Source: Ruminiclostridium hungatei (GTDB lineage: Bacteria; Bacillota; Clostridia; Acetivibrionales; DSM-1351). Taken from it: DNA of 64,000 bases. Location: the NCBI RefSeq assembly GCF_002051585.1, contig NZ_MZGX01000014.1, positions 1-64,000 on the forward strand. Reading direction: 5' to 3'. Position 1 is the stretch's first letter. Each line of letters starts with the position of its first letter. A program made the translations under genes and the position numbers. Below are positions 53,496 through 62,710 of this stretch, in pieces. The notes under the pieces are model-generated. The model saw nothing but the letters and a program-made list of their open reading frames with translations. It ran no database searches and was not told where the DNA came from.

Positions 53496-54206
53496 ATGAA
53501 GAAAAGAATAATATCGGCATTGCTTTGCACAGTATTAATATCTGCCAGTGTTATGGGCTCAGGGGCTTTCGCCCTTGATGTGAAAATCAGCCCTGAAATT
53601 CCGGCTTATGTTGATGTGACAAAAGTCACTCCGGCAGACGCTCAAGCAATATATAAGGAAATAAAAGATACTTTGAGCTTTCAGGAATACATACAACGCA
53701 ACTGGAATAACCTGCCCATAGAAAAGGATATGGATTTGTATAATTCAAAGGAGGCTTGGGTAGGAAAGCCCGGAGATATCCTGATTGCTGCAATTGATCC
53801 TGGCAATACCGATATGAATGCAATATCCATGGGCTCCCTTACCACCCATTCCGCGTTTGTGGATTCCGACCCCAAAATGGTTCTGGAGCTTTTCCAGGAT
53901 GGCATTGAAAACCATGTAAATGACTGGAGAACCAGATATAAAAAAATTCTGGTGGTACGTCCGAAGGTTGATCAAAAAATCATAGCGGATGCCATTGCAT
54001 ACGGGCATACAAGAATAGGCACACCCTTCAGCTATTTTACCAATATGTTCGAGAAGACGAAGATAGATAAGTATTATTGCTCACAGTATGTATGGGATTG
54101 TTATGTAAAGAGCGGAGCGGATCTGGACGGAAATGGCGGAAAAGCTGTTTTCCCATACGATTTTTTGAGAAGCGACAAGGTGTCAATCGTATATAAGCAG
54201 GGTTAG
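53496..54206 (+). CDS. Secreted permuted NlpC/P60-like protein (YiiX/YycO type)
   Basis: A 236-residue protein with a signal peptide (MKKRIISALLCTVLISASVM, then GSGAFA). The mature part has GKPGDILIAAIDPGN, THSAFVDSD with a candidate His, and KYYCSQYVWDCYVKSG with the candidate Cys, in the order of the permuted papain-like NlpC/P60 family. It would cleave amide bonds in peptidoglycan or act on lipid. GGGAGG precedes the ATG. A strong terminator follows. Confidence 0.85.
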   Translation: MKKRIISALLCTVLISASVMGSGAFALDVKISPEIPAYVDVTKVTPADAQAIYKEIKDTLSFQEYIQRNWNNLPIEKDMDLYNSKEAWVGKPGDILIAAIDPGNTDMNAISMGSLTTHSAFVDSDPKMVLELFQDGIENHVNDWRTRYKKILVVRPKVDQKIIADAIAYGHTRIGTPFSYFTNMFEKTKIDKYYCSQYVWDCYVKSGADLDGNGGKAVFPYDFLRSDKVSIVYKQG

Positions 54207-54220
54207 CTTCGAGCCTTCAA

Positions 54221-54259
54221 CAATAAATCCCCCGCTGTCTGACAGCGGGGGATTTATTG
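54221..54259. terminator. Strong perfect terminator palindrome
   Basis: CAATAAATCCCCCGCTGTC and its exact complement meet around a single T. It ends the NlpC/P60-like gene; tgttct follows. Confidence 0.93.
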
Positions 54260-54413
54260 TTCTGGTGCAGACATTGGTTTGACCTCCACAATGCCTAATG
54301 GTATAATATTACATACATTACAATATTTACATATAAATGTGAGGATAAATGCAGATTTATAAAAGTTAATTTGAGCCAGGGATTTAAAAAACTGATTCGG
54401 GGAGGTGCCAGCT

Positions 54414-55403
54414 ATGATAAGACTAAATATTGATTTGCCTCCTGTTATAGGCTATCTGCATCATGCATATCTGTTGTCTGTTGCCCGGGAACACCCGGAC
54501 TTCAAGGAATGGTTCAACACGAATTATATACAGATGAAATATTACCCTCAAAGGTATTGGCTCAATTTTCACAGGCTGGATTTGTATGGGGGAGCATTTG
54601 ACTACTGTCCGCTGCTTGACCTGCAGATGGTAAAAAATGAGTTTTTAAGAATAAATGGTATTGATATTGTGGAATTAGCCGTCAAATATATTGAGCAGGG
54701 CTATTATATATGGCTTTATATTGATGAGTTCTATGACCGGAACAGAAGAGCCTATAATACAAGGCATTTCATTCATGAAAACCTGCTGCACGGGTTTGAC
54801 CCGGATACCCGCTGCTTTTATTCGTCGGGTTTTGATCAAAATCAAAAGTACACTTTTTCCGAGACACGATATCAGGATTTGTCAGATTCATTTAATCATG
54901 CCCCGGACAACCTTCACCTGAAAATTTTAAAGCCGAATAGTAATGCTGTATTTAAGCTGGAGCTGGAAAATATCAAAAATACATTGAGTGATTACCTGAA
55001 CTCCTGCAATACGTCAAAAAGGTCCATAATGTATAATAATCCAACCTCGGACTGTGTATACGGCCTGGAAATCTATAAACATCTGAAAACATATTTTGAA
55101 GCCCTTCTTAATGAAAAGACCTACTATGACATACGAATACTGCATATACTCTGGGAGCACAAAAGGTGTATGACCGCAAGGATTGCCTACTTGCATGAAA
55201 CAAAGCACCTGACCCGGCATGGGCCGATTTTGAATTCCAGCATTGAAATTGAAAACAAGGTGCTGATGCTGAGAAATCTGCAAATGAAATATGAAAAAAA
55301 CAGGAACAGGGAGCATATTGAGAAGATAATCCGTTCATTGGAGGAAATATCCATTCAGGAGGCCCACACCATAAATGAATTATTGGCAAACATAGTTGAG
55401 TAA
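54414..55403 (+). CDS. Unrecognised cytosolic protein, 329 aa
   Basis: I do not recognise this protein with confidence. ATG 54414 follows GGGGAGGTG. There is no signal peptide or membrane segment. Residues 95-165 (GYYIWLYIDEFYD, RHFIHENLLHGFDP, SSGFDQNQKYTFSE) resemble the BtrH-N-type or papain-like pattern seen in proteins near peptide-synthesis genes, but no catalytic Cys is obvious. The C-terminal third is helical. It stands alone, with no neighbour that gives a role. Confidence 0.6.
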   Translation: MIRLNIDLPPVIGYLHHAYLLSVAREHPDFKEWFNTNYIQMKYYPQRYWLNFHRLDLYGGAFDYCPLLDLQMVKNEFLRINGIDIVELAVKYIEQGYYIWLYIDEFYDRNRRAYNTRHFIHENLLHGFDPDTRCFYSSGFDQNQKYTFSETRYQDLSDSFNHAPDNLHLKILKPNSNAVFKLELENIKNTLSDYLNSCNTSKRSIMYNNPTSDCVYGLEIYKHLKTYFEALLNEKTYYDIRILHILWEHKRCMTARIAYLHETKHLTRHGPILNSSIEIENKVLMLRNLQMKYEKNRNREHIEKIIRSLEEISIQEAHTINELLANIVE

Positions 55404-55632
55404 TGGCTTCCATTACCGGTGTAACTTTAAAACATCAAGCACATCTAAAAAATTTTGTCGAAAATGTTACCGGATTGTTGTTATCAAAAAGATTTAGGAT
55501 TAAAATAAGCATAGCTGGCATAATATAAACAGCGTTTTGCCCGGACGGGAAATGACAGCCCAGGAAAGCTGCAAGACTCAATATAAGTTTTAGATACAAA
55601 AAATAATATTTTAAGAAAACGGGAAATAAATT

Positions 55633-57234
55633 ATGAACAATTCAGGCACATTTAATGACGTTGGAACCAATAACAGTACAGACCGCGAAAACTTTTTTAC
55701 AAATCCCATTCTGCCGGGATTTTATCCCGACCCGTCCATTTGCCGTGTTGGAGAAGACTACTATCTGGTAACCTCCTCCTTTTCCTACTTTCCTGGCATA
55801 CCTGTCTTTCACAGCAGGGACCTGGTTAACTGGAGACAGATAGGGCATGTTCTGGACCGCCCGTCACAGTTGGACCTGGATGAGGGTAAACACTCGGAGG
55901 GGATTTTTGCACCTACCATAAGGTATAATGAAGGAAGGTTCTATGTTATAACCACCAATGTGACCCGGGGCGGAAACTTTATCGTGACGGCCGAAAATCC
56001 TTCCGGGCCATGGTCTGAGCCATACTGGCTGGAAAATGCCCCTGGAATAGATCCCTCCCTGTTCTTTGATGATGACGGAAGGGCTTATTATGTGGGAACC
56101 AGTGAAGCTTCCGAAGGAGGCAAATATTACGGTGACAATGAAATCTATCTTCAGGAACTGAACCTGAACAGTATGTCCCTAAAAGGCCCCAGGTACGGAC
56201 TGTGGAGAGGTGCACTGAAAAATGCCGTTTGGTCTGAAGGGCCTCACTTGTATAAGATAGGCGGGGTATATTACCTGATGATAGCTGAAGGAGGAACGGA
56301 TTATCACCATTCTGTAACCATAGCGCGAAGCCCGCAACTGACGGGGCCTTATGAGGGCAACCCCGGAAATCCTATTCTGACCCACAGGCATCTCGGCAGA
56401 AATTATCCCATTGTAAATACCGGACATGCGGATCTGGTGGAGACACAAAATGGGGAATGGTGGATGGTGGCACTGGCATCCAGGCCATATGGAGGTTATT
56501 TTAGAAATCTTGGAAGGGAGACTTTCCTGGCTCCTGTAAAATGGGAAGACGGCTGGCCTATAGTCAGTCCCGGTACAGGCAGGATAGAATTCAATTACAA
56601 AAGGCCGGTACTTCCGCAAGAGGAGGCGGCAGCTTTTTCCCGGAGAGATGATTTTGACAGCTCCCAGCTTGCACTTATCTGGAATACACTTCGGACTCCC
56701 AGATCCAGTTCCTGGAGTTTGACGGAAAGAAGGGGACACTTGAGACTGAGGCTGAGGCCGCAAAAAATTACCGAGAAGGCGAATCCAAGCTTTATAGGCC
56801 GGAGACAGCAGCATATGGCATTTGCCGCAGCGGCAGCCATGGAATTTCAACCTGCCCTGGAAGGTGAATCGGCAGGTATAGCCTTAATACAAAGTGATGA
56901 TTACAATATCCGGTTTGAGTATACCTTGAATGAGGGTAAAAATATCCTGCAGCTTGTCCGCTGCCATGCAGGGACTGAAACGGTAATAGCAGTCCGGGAG
57001 ATCAAAGGCGGGAGGCTATACCTCAAGGCGGCGGCCCGGGAACAGGAGTTGAGCTTCTACTATGGCCTTGATGAGGAAAACCTTACCAGCCTGGCTGAAA
57101 ATGTTGACGGAAGGTTTCTGAGCGCTGATGTGGCGGGAGGTTTTGTAGGAACCTATATTGGAATGTTTGCCAGCAGCAATGGAAAAGCCAGCGTGAACCA
57201 CGCTGACTTTGACTGGTTTGAGTACTGCTGGTGA
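55633..57234 (+). CDS. Cytoplasmic GH43 beta-xylosidase / arabinofuranosidase
   Basis: A 533-residue enzyme without signal peptide. The five-bladed propeller (25-325) shows the catalytic base Asp in PILPGFYPDPSI, the pKa-modulating Asp in NAPGIDPSLFFDDDGRAYY and the acid Glu in AVWSEGPHLYK. A second domain (335-533), a beta-sandwich of the GH43_C2 type, follows. It would hydrolyse xylo- or arabino-oligosaccharides inside the cell. Upstream (55404-55632) is an AT-rich gap. Confidence 0.92.
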   Translation: MNNSGTFNDVGTNNSTDRENFFTNPILPGFYPDPSICRVGEDYYLVTSSFSYFPGIPVFHSRDLVNWRQIGHVLDRPSQLDLDEGKHSEGIFAPTIRYNEGRFYVITTNVTRGGNFIVTAENPSGPWSEPYWLENAPGIDPSLFFDDDGRAYYVGTSEASEGGKYYGDNEIYLQELNLNSMSLKGPRYGLWRGALKNAVWSEGPHLYKIGGVYYLMIAEGGTDYHHSVTIARSPQLTGPYEGNPGNPILTHRHLGRNYPIVNTGHADLVETQNGEWWMVALASRPYGGYFRNLGRETFLAPVKWEDGWPIVSPGTGRIEFNYKRPVLPQEEAAAFSRRDDFDSSQLALIWNTLRTPRSSSWSLTERRGHLRLRLRPQKITEKANPSFIGRRQQHMAFAAAAAMEFQPALEGESAGIALIQSDDYNIRFEYTLNEGKNILQLVRCHAGTETVIAVREIKGGRLYLKAAAREQELSFYYGLDEENLTSLAENVDGRFLSADVAGGFVGTYIGMFASSNGKASVNHADFDWFEYCW

Positions 57235-57260
57235 ACAGGAGAATGCTGAATTATGCTGCT

Positions 57261-57301
57261 GTGCCGGTTTAGGGTGTTTTCATCAAAACCCTGGCCGGCA
57301 C
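57261..57301. terminator. Hairpin between the convergent GH43 and zinc-ribbon genes
   Basis: GTGCCGG...AGGGT pairs with ACCCT...CCGGCAC. There is no good T-run, so termination is uncertain. Confidence 0.4.
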
Positions 57302-57328
57302 GGCACAAAGTGCCGGATTACACTAAAA

Positions 57329-57721
57329 TCAAGTCTTTTTGATAAATTCCAGCTTGCATTTCGGGCAGGTTATGCGTATCTTGCCTTTGCCCTTCGGCAC
57401 TCTGACTTCCTGCTTGCAGCCGGGGCATTTAAAGTACCTGTGGGTTTTGTAAGTGCTCACCCTGCTGCGTTTTTTAAAAAACCAGCCTGCTATGGGATTC
57501 CATAGCTTTAAAAAGTAGGTATTTTCCTTCCGGCGGGCGGAGTGATTTTTGGAAAGGGCTCTTAACAGGAACACGAGGAAGGGAAGATACACCAAATAGT
57601 TTAATAATCCCAAGGGAAACAAATAGAATATTATTGAGATTAAAAATGAAAGAAACAGCAGCCCCAGTGATAACTGGTCAACACCATATCTTCCATACAT
57701 AAATTTTCTGAACCAATTCAT
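57329..57721 (-). CDS. Membrane protein with C-terminal zinc ribbon
   Basis: A 130-residue protein. Two membrane segments (about residues 16-55) precede a basic linker. The last 45 residues form a zinc ribbon: CPGCKQEVRVPKGKG then CPKCKLEF. It is a family of small clostridial membrane proteins without known function. GGAGGA precedes ATG 57721. Confidence 0.8.
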   Translation of the reverse strand: MNWFRKFMYGRYGVDQLSLGLLFLSFLISIIFYLFPLGLLNYLVYLPFLVFLLRALSKNHSARRKENTYFLKLWNPIAGWFFKKRSRVSTYKTHRYFKCPGCKQEVRVPKGKGKIRITCPKCKLEFIKKT

Positions 57722-58363
57722 AAACTGTCCTCCATAAAAAGCTTTTAATATTATAAATTAACTCGTTGTGCCAGTTAAAAATGTGGTAAACAGGCAAAAG
57801 CTGCCTGGATGCTGCCCACTCCCGGACGAGCTTCAAATAAATGCTTGTCTCTTAAAGATTTTGTTAATCAGCACAACAGGTTAAATTAATAAGTTTCTTT
57901 TCGCAGGTATCAGACTTCCGCTGCAAATCATATTTATTTAATTGTAGTGTTGCGGATAATAATTTTCAAGATAACTCTGAAAAATTCACAATAAGTTTAT
58001 TTTCTTGATATTTATCAGGGTGTGTGTTAAAATATTATCAATATATTCTCATTGAATATGTTGCCATTTACATAAGCATTCCAAACTCAAAGCCGCTGCT
58101 GAGAGTGAGGGGCGTGGCATGAGCAAATCAAGCTGTTATAAGGCTCGTGCCGTAAAAGTTAATATTTATATCGTTCTGCTTACGAGGGTTAGTCCCGAAT
58201 TAAAAGACGGTACTGTGTGTTTCTGGAGGAATATTTTTTCGGATAAGATAAAAACCCTGTGCCGTTTTTGCGCCCAGGGTTTAATTATTGTCCGGGGGAA
58301 TATATATTTTTTGGATAAATAATTAGGGCATGGAGTTAAAACATCAGACACGGAGGTACAGTG
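57722..58363 (+). other. 640-bp region upstream of the hydrogenase-maturation genes
   Basis: The first 350 bp are AT-rich with no gene. From about 58080 to 58290 there is a G+C-richer, structured segment listed next. The short frame from 58119 has no ribosome site and overlaps hairpins, so I do not call it a gene. Confidence 0.7.
58080..58290 (+). ncRNA. Putative structured leader RNA before the TM1266-hydG-hydF genes
   Basis: GGCATGAGC (58116-58124) pairs with GCTCGTGCC (58143-58151), 9 bp with one G-U. At the end AAACCCTG (58252-58259) pairs with CAGGGTTT (58275-58282), followed by aattattg, a weak terminator. It contains CTGAGA but not the rest of a TPP riboswitch. The fold suggests a leader or small RNA of unknown type. 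Confidence 0.3.
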
Positions 58364-58609
58364 ATGGAGACAAGAATTGCACTGATAGGTATCATAGTTG
58401 ACGACGTTTCAGCCACAGACAAGCTGAACAGCATACTGCACGACTTTGGGAAATATATAATAGGAAGAATGGGGATACCCTATCGTCAAAAGGATGTATG
58501 TATCATAAGCGTTGTGATAGACGCACCCAACGATGTGATAAGTTCGCTTTCCGGGAAACTGGGTATGGTTCCCGGTATCAATATCAAAACTGTCTATTCG
58601 AAGGTTTAA
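58364..58609 (+). CDS. TM1266-family protein, [FeFe]-hydrogenase system regulator
   Basis: An 81-residue ACT-like protein starting METRIALIGIIVDDVSATDK, with KYIIGRMGIPYRQKDVCIIS. It is typical of the family placed next to hydrogenase maturation genes. GGAGG (58352-58356) is 7 nt before ATG 58364. The hydG gene follows 29 nt later, so they are co-transcribed. Family role is by association only. Confidence 0.88.
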   Translation: METRIALIGIIVDDVSATDKLNSILHDFGKYIIGRMGIPYRQKDVCIISVVIDAPNDVISSLSGKLGMVPGINIKTVYSKV

Positions 58610-58638
58610 TTGTATAATTAACGGAGGTTGTAACCAAT

Positions 58639-60051
58639 ATGTATAACAGCAAATCAATGGTGGCAACGGAGTTCATTGACCATGAGGAAATATTGAATAC
58701 ACTTGAATTTGCAGGCAAGAACAGGGAAAATACTGCTTTGCTTGAGGAAATACTGGAAAAAGCAGGGCAATTTAAAGGTCTGACATATAAAGAGGCTGCA
58801 GTTCTTTTGGAATGTGAGCTTGAAGGGATAAAAGCCAGGATATTCACCCTGGCGGAGCACATAAAGCAGAAGTTTTATGGAAACCGTATAGTGATGTTTG
58901 CACCGCTTTATCTGTCAAATTACTGTATAAATGAATGCAGATACTGTCCCTATCATGGGTCCAACAGGCACATAGCAAGGAGGCAGCTCTCACAGGAGGA
59001 TATCGTGAGGGAGGTAATGGCTCTGCAGGACATGGGACATAAACGTCTTGCTCTGGAGACAGGGGAAGACCCTGAAAACTGTCCCATAGAATATGTACTT
59101 GAAAGCATAAAAACCATATACGGCATTAAACATAAAAACGGTGAAATCCGGCGTGTAAATGTCAACATAGCCGCGACAACCGTGGAAAACTACAGGAAGC
59201 TTAAGTCTGCCGGAATAGGTACTTACATTCTTTTTCAGGAAACCTACCACAGGCCTACCTACGAAGACCTGCATCCAAAGGGGCCCAAGCACAATTATGC
59301 GTATCACACCGAGGCAATGGACAGGGCCATGGAGGCGGGGATTGATGATGTAGGCCTGGGTGTCCTGTTTGGACTGAACCTGTATAAGTATGATTTTGTA
59401 GGTCTGCTGATGCATGCCCGGCATCTGGAGGATGCAATGGGTGTTGGCCCGCATACCATAAGCGTTCCAAGAATAAGGCCTGCTGATGATGTGGATATCA
59501 GCGAGTATTCAAATGCCATCCCTGATGAAATATTTGAAAAAATCGTTGCAATTTTAAGAATAGCAGTGCCCTATACAGGAATAATCATGTCAACCAGGGA
59601 ATCGGAAAAGACCCGTGAGGAATGTCTTAAGCTTGGTGTCTCCCAAATCAGCGGAGGTTCCTCAACCAGTGTGGGGGGGTATGCCGAAAAAGAGACAGAA
59701 AATACGGCTCAATTTGAGGTTAACGACACCAGAACCCTGGACCAGATAGTCAACTGGCTTATGAGACTAGGGTACATTCCCAGTTTCTGTACCGCCTGCT
59801 ATCGTGAAGGAAGAACCGGCGACAGGTTCATGAGACTTGTAAAAAGCGGCGCCATTGCAAATGTCTGTCAACCCAATGCCCTTATGACTCTTAAGGAGTA
59901 TTTGGAGGATTATGCCTCTCCGGATACAAGGAACCTTGGAGAAAAAATGATAGCAGGTGAGGTTGAAACACTTGGAAACCCTGATGTTAAAAGGATTGTG
60001 AAAGAACATTTGAATGAGCTTCACAAGGGGAAAAGGGATTTCAGATTTTAA
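58639..60051 (+). CDS. hydG: [FeFe]-hydrogenase maturase HydG (radical SAM tyrosine lyase)
   Basis: A 470-residue enzyme that cuts tyrosine and makes the CO and CN ligands of the H-cluster. The radical-SAM Cys are C96, C100 and C103 (YCINECRYCPYHG). ALETGEDPENCPIEYV and LFQETYHRPTYEDLHPKGP follow. The C-terminal cluster motif CTACYREGRTGDRF ... NVCQPNA is present. Length is normal. hydF lies 114 nt downstream. Confidence 0.97.
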   Translation: MYNSKSMVATEFIDHEEILNTLEFAGKNRENTALLEEILEKAGQFKGLTYKEAAVLLECELEGIKARIFTLAEHIKQKFYGNRIVMFAPLYLSNYCINECRYCPYHGSNRHIARRQLSQEDIVREVMALQDMGHKRLALETGEDPENCPIEYVLESIKTIYGIKHKNGEIRRVNVNIAATTVENYRKLKSAGIGTYILFQETYHRPTYEDLHPKGPKHNYAYHTEAMDRAMEAGIDDVGLGVLFGLNLYKYDFVGLLMHARHLEDAMGVGPHTISVPRIRPADDVDISEYSNAIPDEIFEKIVAILRIAVPYTGIIMSTRESEKTREECLKLGVSQISGGSSTSVGGYAEKETENTAQFEVNDTRTLDQIVNWLMRLGYIPSFCTACYREGRTGDRFMRLVKSGAIANVCQPNALMTLKEYLEDYASPDTRNLGEKMIAGEVETLGNPDVKRIVKEHLNELHKGKRDFRF

Positions 60052-60165
60052 CAATATCTTATGCAGCAAGGTTTTATTAAATTTTATATAAAGATTAATT
60101 GGCAGCTAAGGGATAAATATTTTGATTGAGTGCATATACAGCACGGATAGGAGATGATTTTTAAC

Positions 60166-61356
60166 ATGAGTCTTACCAACACCCCCAGTGCAAACAGGCT
60201 TCACATTGCCTTGTTTGGAAGAAGAAACAGCGGTAAATCTTCGTTGATAAATGCCATTACGGGCCAGGATATTGCCTTGGTTTCGGAGGTGGCAGGAACT
60301 ACAACCGACCCGGTGTACAAAGCAATGGAGCTGCACCCCGTGGGCCCGGTGATGTTTATAGATACTGCCGGCTTTGATGATGAAGGCACCCTTGGAGAAA
60401 TGCGAATTGAGAAGACTAAAAAAGCTGTTTTGAAAACTGATGTGGCAATAGTATTTTTTTGCGACACCCAGCTTTCACTTGAGAAGGAATGGGTTTCAGA
60501 ACTGAGAAAGAGGAAGATACCTGTTATCCCGGTAATAAATAAGGCAGATGTTATAGAAAATGCAGCAGAAATTGAAAAGTGTGTAAAAGAGGCGCTGTGT
60601 CTTTCGCCAATAATAATAAGCGCCAGGGAAAAAACCGGGCTTGACAGAGTGAGAGAAGAACTGATAAAGGCCGTTCCTGAGGATTTTGAAATAAAGAGTA
60701 TTACCTCCCATCTGGTAGAGGAAGGCGACCTTGTGCTTCTGGTCATGCCCCAGGACATCCAGGCTCCCAAGGGAAGGCTCATATTGCCGCAGGTTCAGAT
60801 TATACGGGACCTGCTTGACATTAAGTGTCTGGTGATGAGTGTCACCACAGACAAGCTGGAACAGGCGCTCAAGACATTGGTGCAGCCTCCGAAGCTCATA
60901 ATAACCGACTCGCAGGTATTTGGAAAAGTATATGCCCTAAAGCCCGAAGAAAGCCTGCTGACTTCTTTTTCCGTGCTGTTCGCAGAATACAAGGGAGATA
61001 TAGCAGCCTATGTTGAGGGAGCAGGAGCCATAGACAGACTGACGGAAGGCTCGGCGGTTTTAATTGCCGAAGCCTGTACACATGCGCCTCTGAGTGAAGA
61101 TATAGGGCGTATTCAATTGCCGAGACTGCTCAGGCAAAAGGTTGGAGAGGGCATTACCATTGATATAGTCAGCGGTACAGATTTCCCCAAAGACCTGTCA
61201 AAATATTCTCTGGTTATTCAGTGCGGCTGCTGCATGTTCAACAGAAAATACGTACTTACACGTATAGCGGTTGCGCAGGAACAGAATGTGCCGGTTTGCA
61301 ATTATGGAATAGCCATTGCAAAGATGAGCAACATCCTGGACAAGGTGGCGCTGTAG
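60166..61356 (+). CDS. hydF: [FeFe]-hydrogenase maturation GTPase HydF
   Basis: A 396-residue scaffold that assembles the H-cluster precursor. The GTPase domain has the P-loop ALFGRRNSGKSSLINAITGQ, the switch VAGTTTDPVY and FIDTAGFDDEG, and PVINKADV. The C-terminal cluster-binding motif combines EACTHAPLSEDIGR with QCGCCMFNRK. ATG 60166 is 12 nt from GGAG; the ATG at 60154 lies next to that site. Confidence 0.96.
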   Translation: MSLTNTPSANRLHIALFGRRNSGKSSLINAITGQDIALVSEVAGTTTDPVYKAMELHPVGPVMFIDTAGFDDEGTLGEMRIEKTKKAVLKTDVAIVFFCDTQLSLEKEWVSELRKRKIPVIPVINKADVIENAAEIEKCVKEALCLSPIIISAREKTGLDRVREELIKAVPEDFEIKSITSHLVEEGDLVLLVMPQDIQAPKGRLILPQVQIIRDLLDIKCLVMSVTTDKLEQALKTLVQPPKLIITDSQVFGKVYALKPEESLLTSFSVLFAEYKGDIAAYVEGAGAIDRLTEGSAVLIAEACTHAPLSEDIGRIQLPRLLRQKVGEGITIDIVSGTDFPKDLSKYSLVIQCGCCMFNRKYVLTRIAVAQEQNVPVCNYGIAIAKMSNILDKVAL

Positions 61357-61562
61357 CAGGAAATAAATGACAAAATGCTTAAATAAACCTTATAACTTAT
61401 CAAAAGCTTACAAAAATATTGCATAATTAAATTAATATGATAATATAAATAATAGATAAATTTAACTTGAATAATTGTAATATTTTATGTGGTATTTAAT
61501 ATCTATATAAATAATGTACATTCTTGTTAGCTATCAAATTGTTTTAAGGGGAGTTGTTATAT

Positions 61563-62588
61563 TTGGGTTTTGGACAGGATATAGGAATAGATTTGGGAAC
61601 TGCTACAGTACTTGTTTATATTAAGGGTAAGGGTATCGTTTTGAGAGAGCCTTCCGTTGTTGCCATAGATAAGAATACAAATAAATTATTGGCGGTAGGT
61701 GAAGAAGCCAGAAGAATGCTGGGCAGAACCCCCGGAAATATAGTTGCCATAAGGCCTTTGCGGGAGGGTGTCATATCCGATTATGACATTACCGAGCGAA
61801 TGCTGAAGTATTTTATAAACAAAGTCACTGGAAGCAGGAGATTCTTCAAGCCGAGGATAATGGTATGTGTACCCAGCGGTGTTACCGAGGTTGAGAAGCG
61901 TGCCGTCATAGATGCCTCCATGCAGGCCGGGGCCAGAAAAACCTACCTGATTGAAGAACCGATAGCTGCGGCCATTGGTGCAGGTATTGACATAGCAAAG
62001 GCTTGTGGAAGCATGGTTGTTGATATGGGCGGAGGTACCACAGATATAGCCGTCATATCTCTCGGCGGAACTGTTGTGAGTACTTCCATAAAGGTTGCCG
62101 GAGACAAATTTGACGAGGCGATTGTAAGGTATATGCGCAAAAAGCACAATATAATGATAGGCGAAAGAACTGCCGAGGAGCTCAAAATCAACATTGGCAC
62201 AGTTTTCCCCAGAGTTCAGGAAGTGACTATGGACATAAGAGGGCGAAACCTGATTTCCGGTCTCCCGAAAACCATAACCATATCGTCCACTGAAATGATG
62301 GAGGCGCTTGAGGAACCTATCTCCAGTGTTGTTGAAGCCGTTCACTCGGTATTGGAGCGCACGCCGCCGGAATTAGCCGCCGACATTAGCGACAGGGGTA
62401 TAGTGATGACCGGGGGAGGAAGCCTGATATACGGACTTGATAAGCTCCTTCAGGAAAAAACCGGTATAAATGTCATCATAGCGGATGATTCCATATCCTG
62501 TGTGGCGCTGGGAACAGGGAAGGCGCTGGACAACATAGAAGCAATTGAAGAAACCGCCTTGTCTGAAAGCAGGGGCAACAGGAGGTAA
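61563..62588 (+). CDS. mbl: MreB-family cell-shape protein (Mbl)
   Basis: A 341-residue actin-like protein that guides cell-wall synthesis. It has GIDLGTATVLVYIKGKGIVL, MVVDMGGGTTDIAVISLGG and TGGGSLIYGLDKLL. I choose TTG 61563, 9 nt from AAGGGGAG (61546-61553). The synteny with the two flagellar genes marks it as the Mbl paralogue, as in Bacillus. Confidence 0.92.
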   Translation: MGFGQDIGIDLGTATVLVYIKGKGIVLREPSVVAIDKNTNKLLAVGEEARRMLGRTPGNIVAIRPLREGVISDYDITERMLKYFINKVTGSRRFFKPRIMVCVPSGVTEVEKRAVIDASMQAGARKTYLIEEPIAAAIGAGIDIAKACGSMVVDMGGGTTDIAVISLGGTVVSTSIKVAGDKFDEAIVRYMRKKHNIMIGERTAEELKINIGTVFPRVQEVTMDIRGRNLISGLPKTITISSTEMMEALEEPISSVVEAVHSVLERTPPELAADISDRGIVMTGGGSLIYGLDKLLQEKTGINVIIADDSISCVALGTGKALDNIEAIEETALSESRGNRR

Positions 62589-62601
62589 ATTGAATATATG
62601 A

Positions 62602-62637
62602 AGAGTTGGCTTTGGAAATATAAGCCGGCTCTTTTTT
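62602..62637 (+). terminator. Terminator between mbl and flgF-like gene
   Basis: AGAGTTGGCTT and AAGCCGGCTCT pair with two G-U pairs; T6 follows. Confidence 0.85.
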
Positions 62638-62710
62638 ATATAATTTGTATTAAGTAAACATGGCATAATACCGATAATTAATTGATGACTTTTATACGAG
62701 GAGATTTCTC

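Noticed and set aside
58119-58322. 67-codon frame upstream of the TM1266 gene
   Set aside because: No ribosome site; it covers hairpins and ends in a terminator-like structure.
58080-58363. TPP riboswitch
   Set aside because: CTGAGA is present, but the other conserved helix and the GAACCTGAT-type part are missing.
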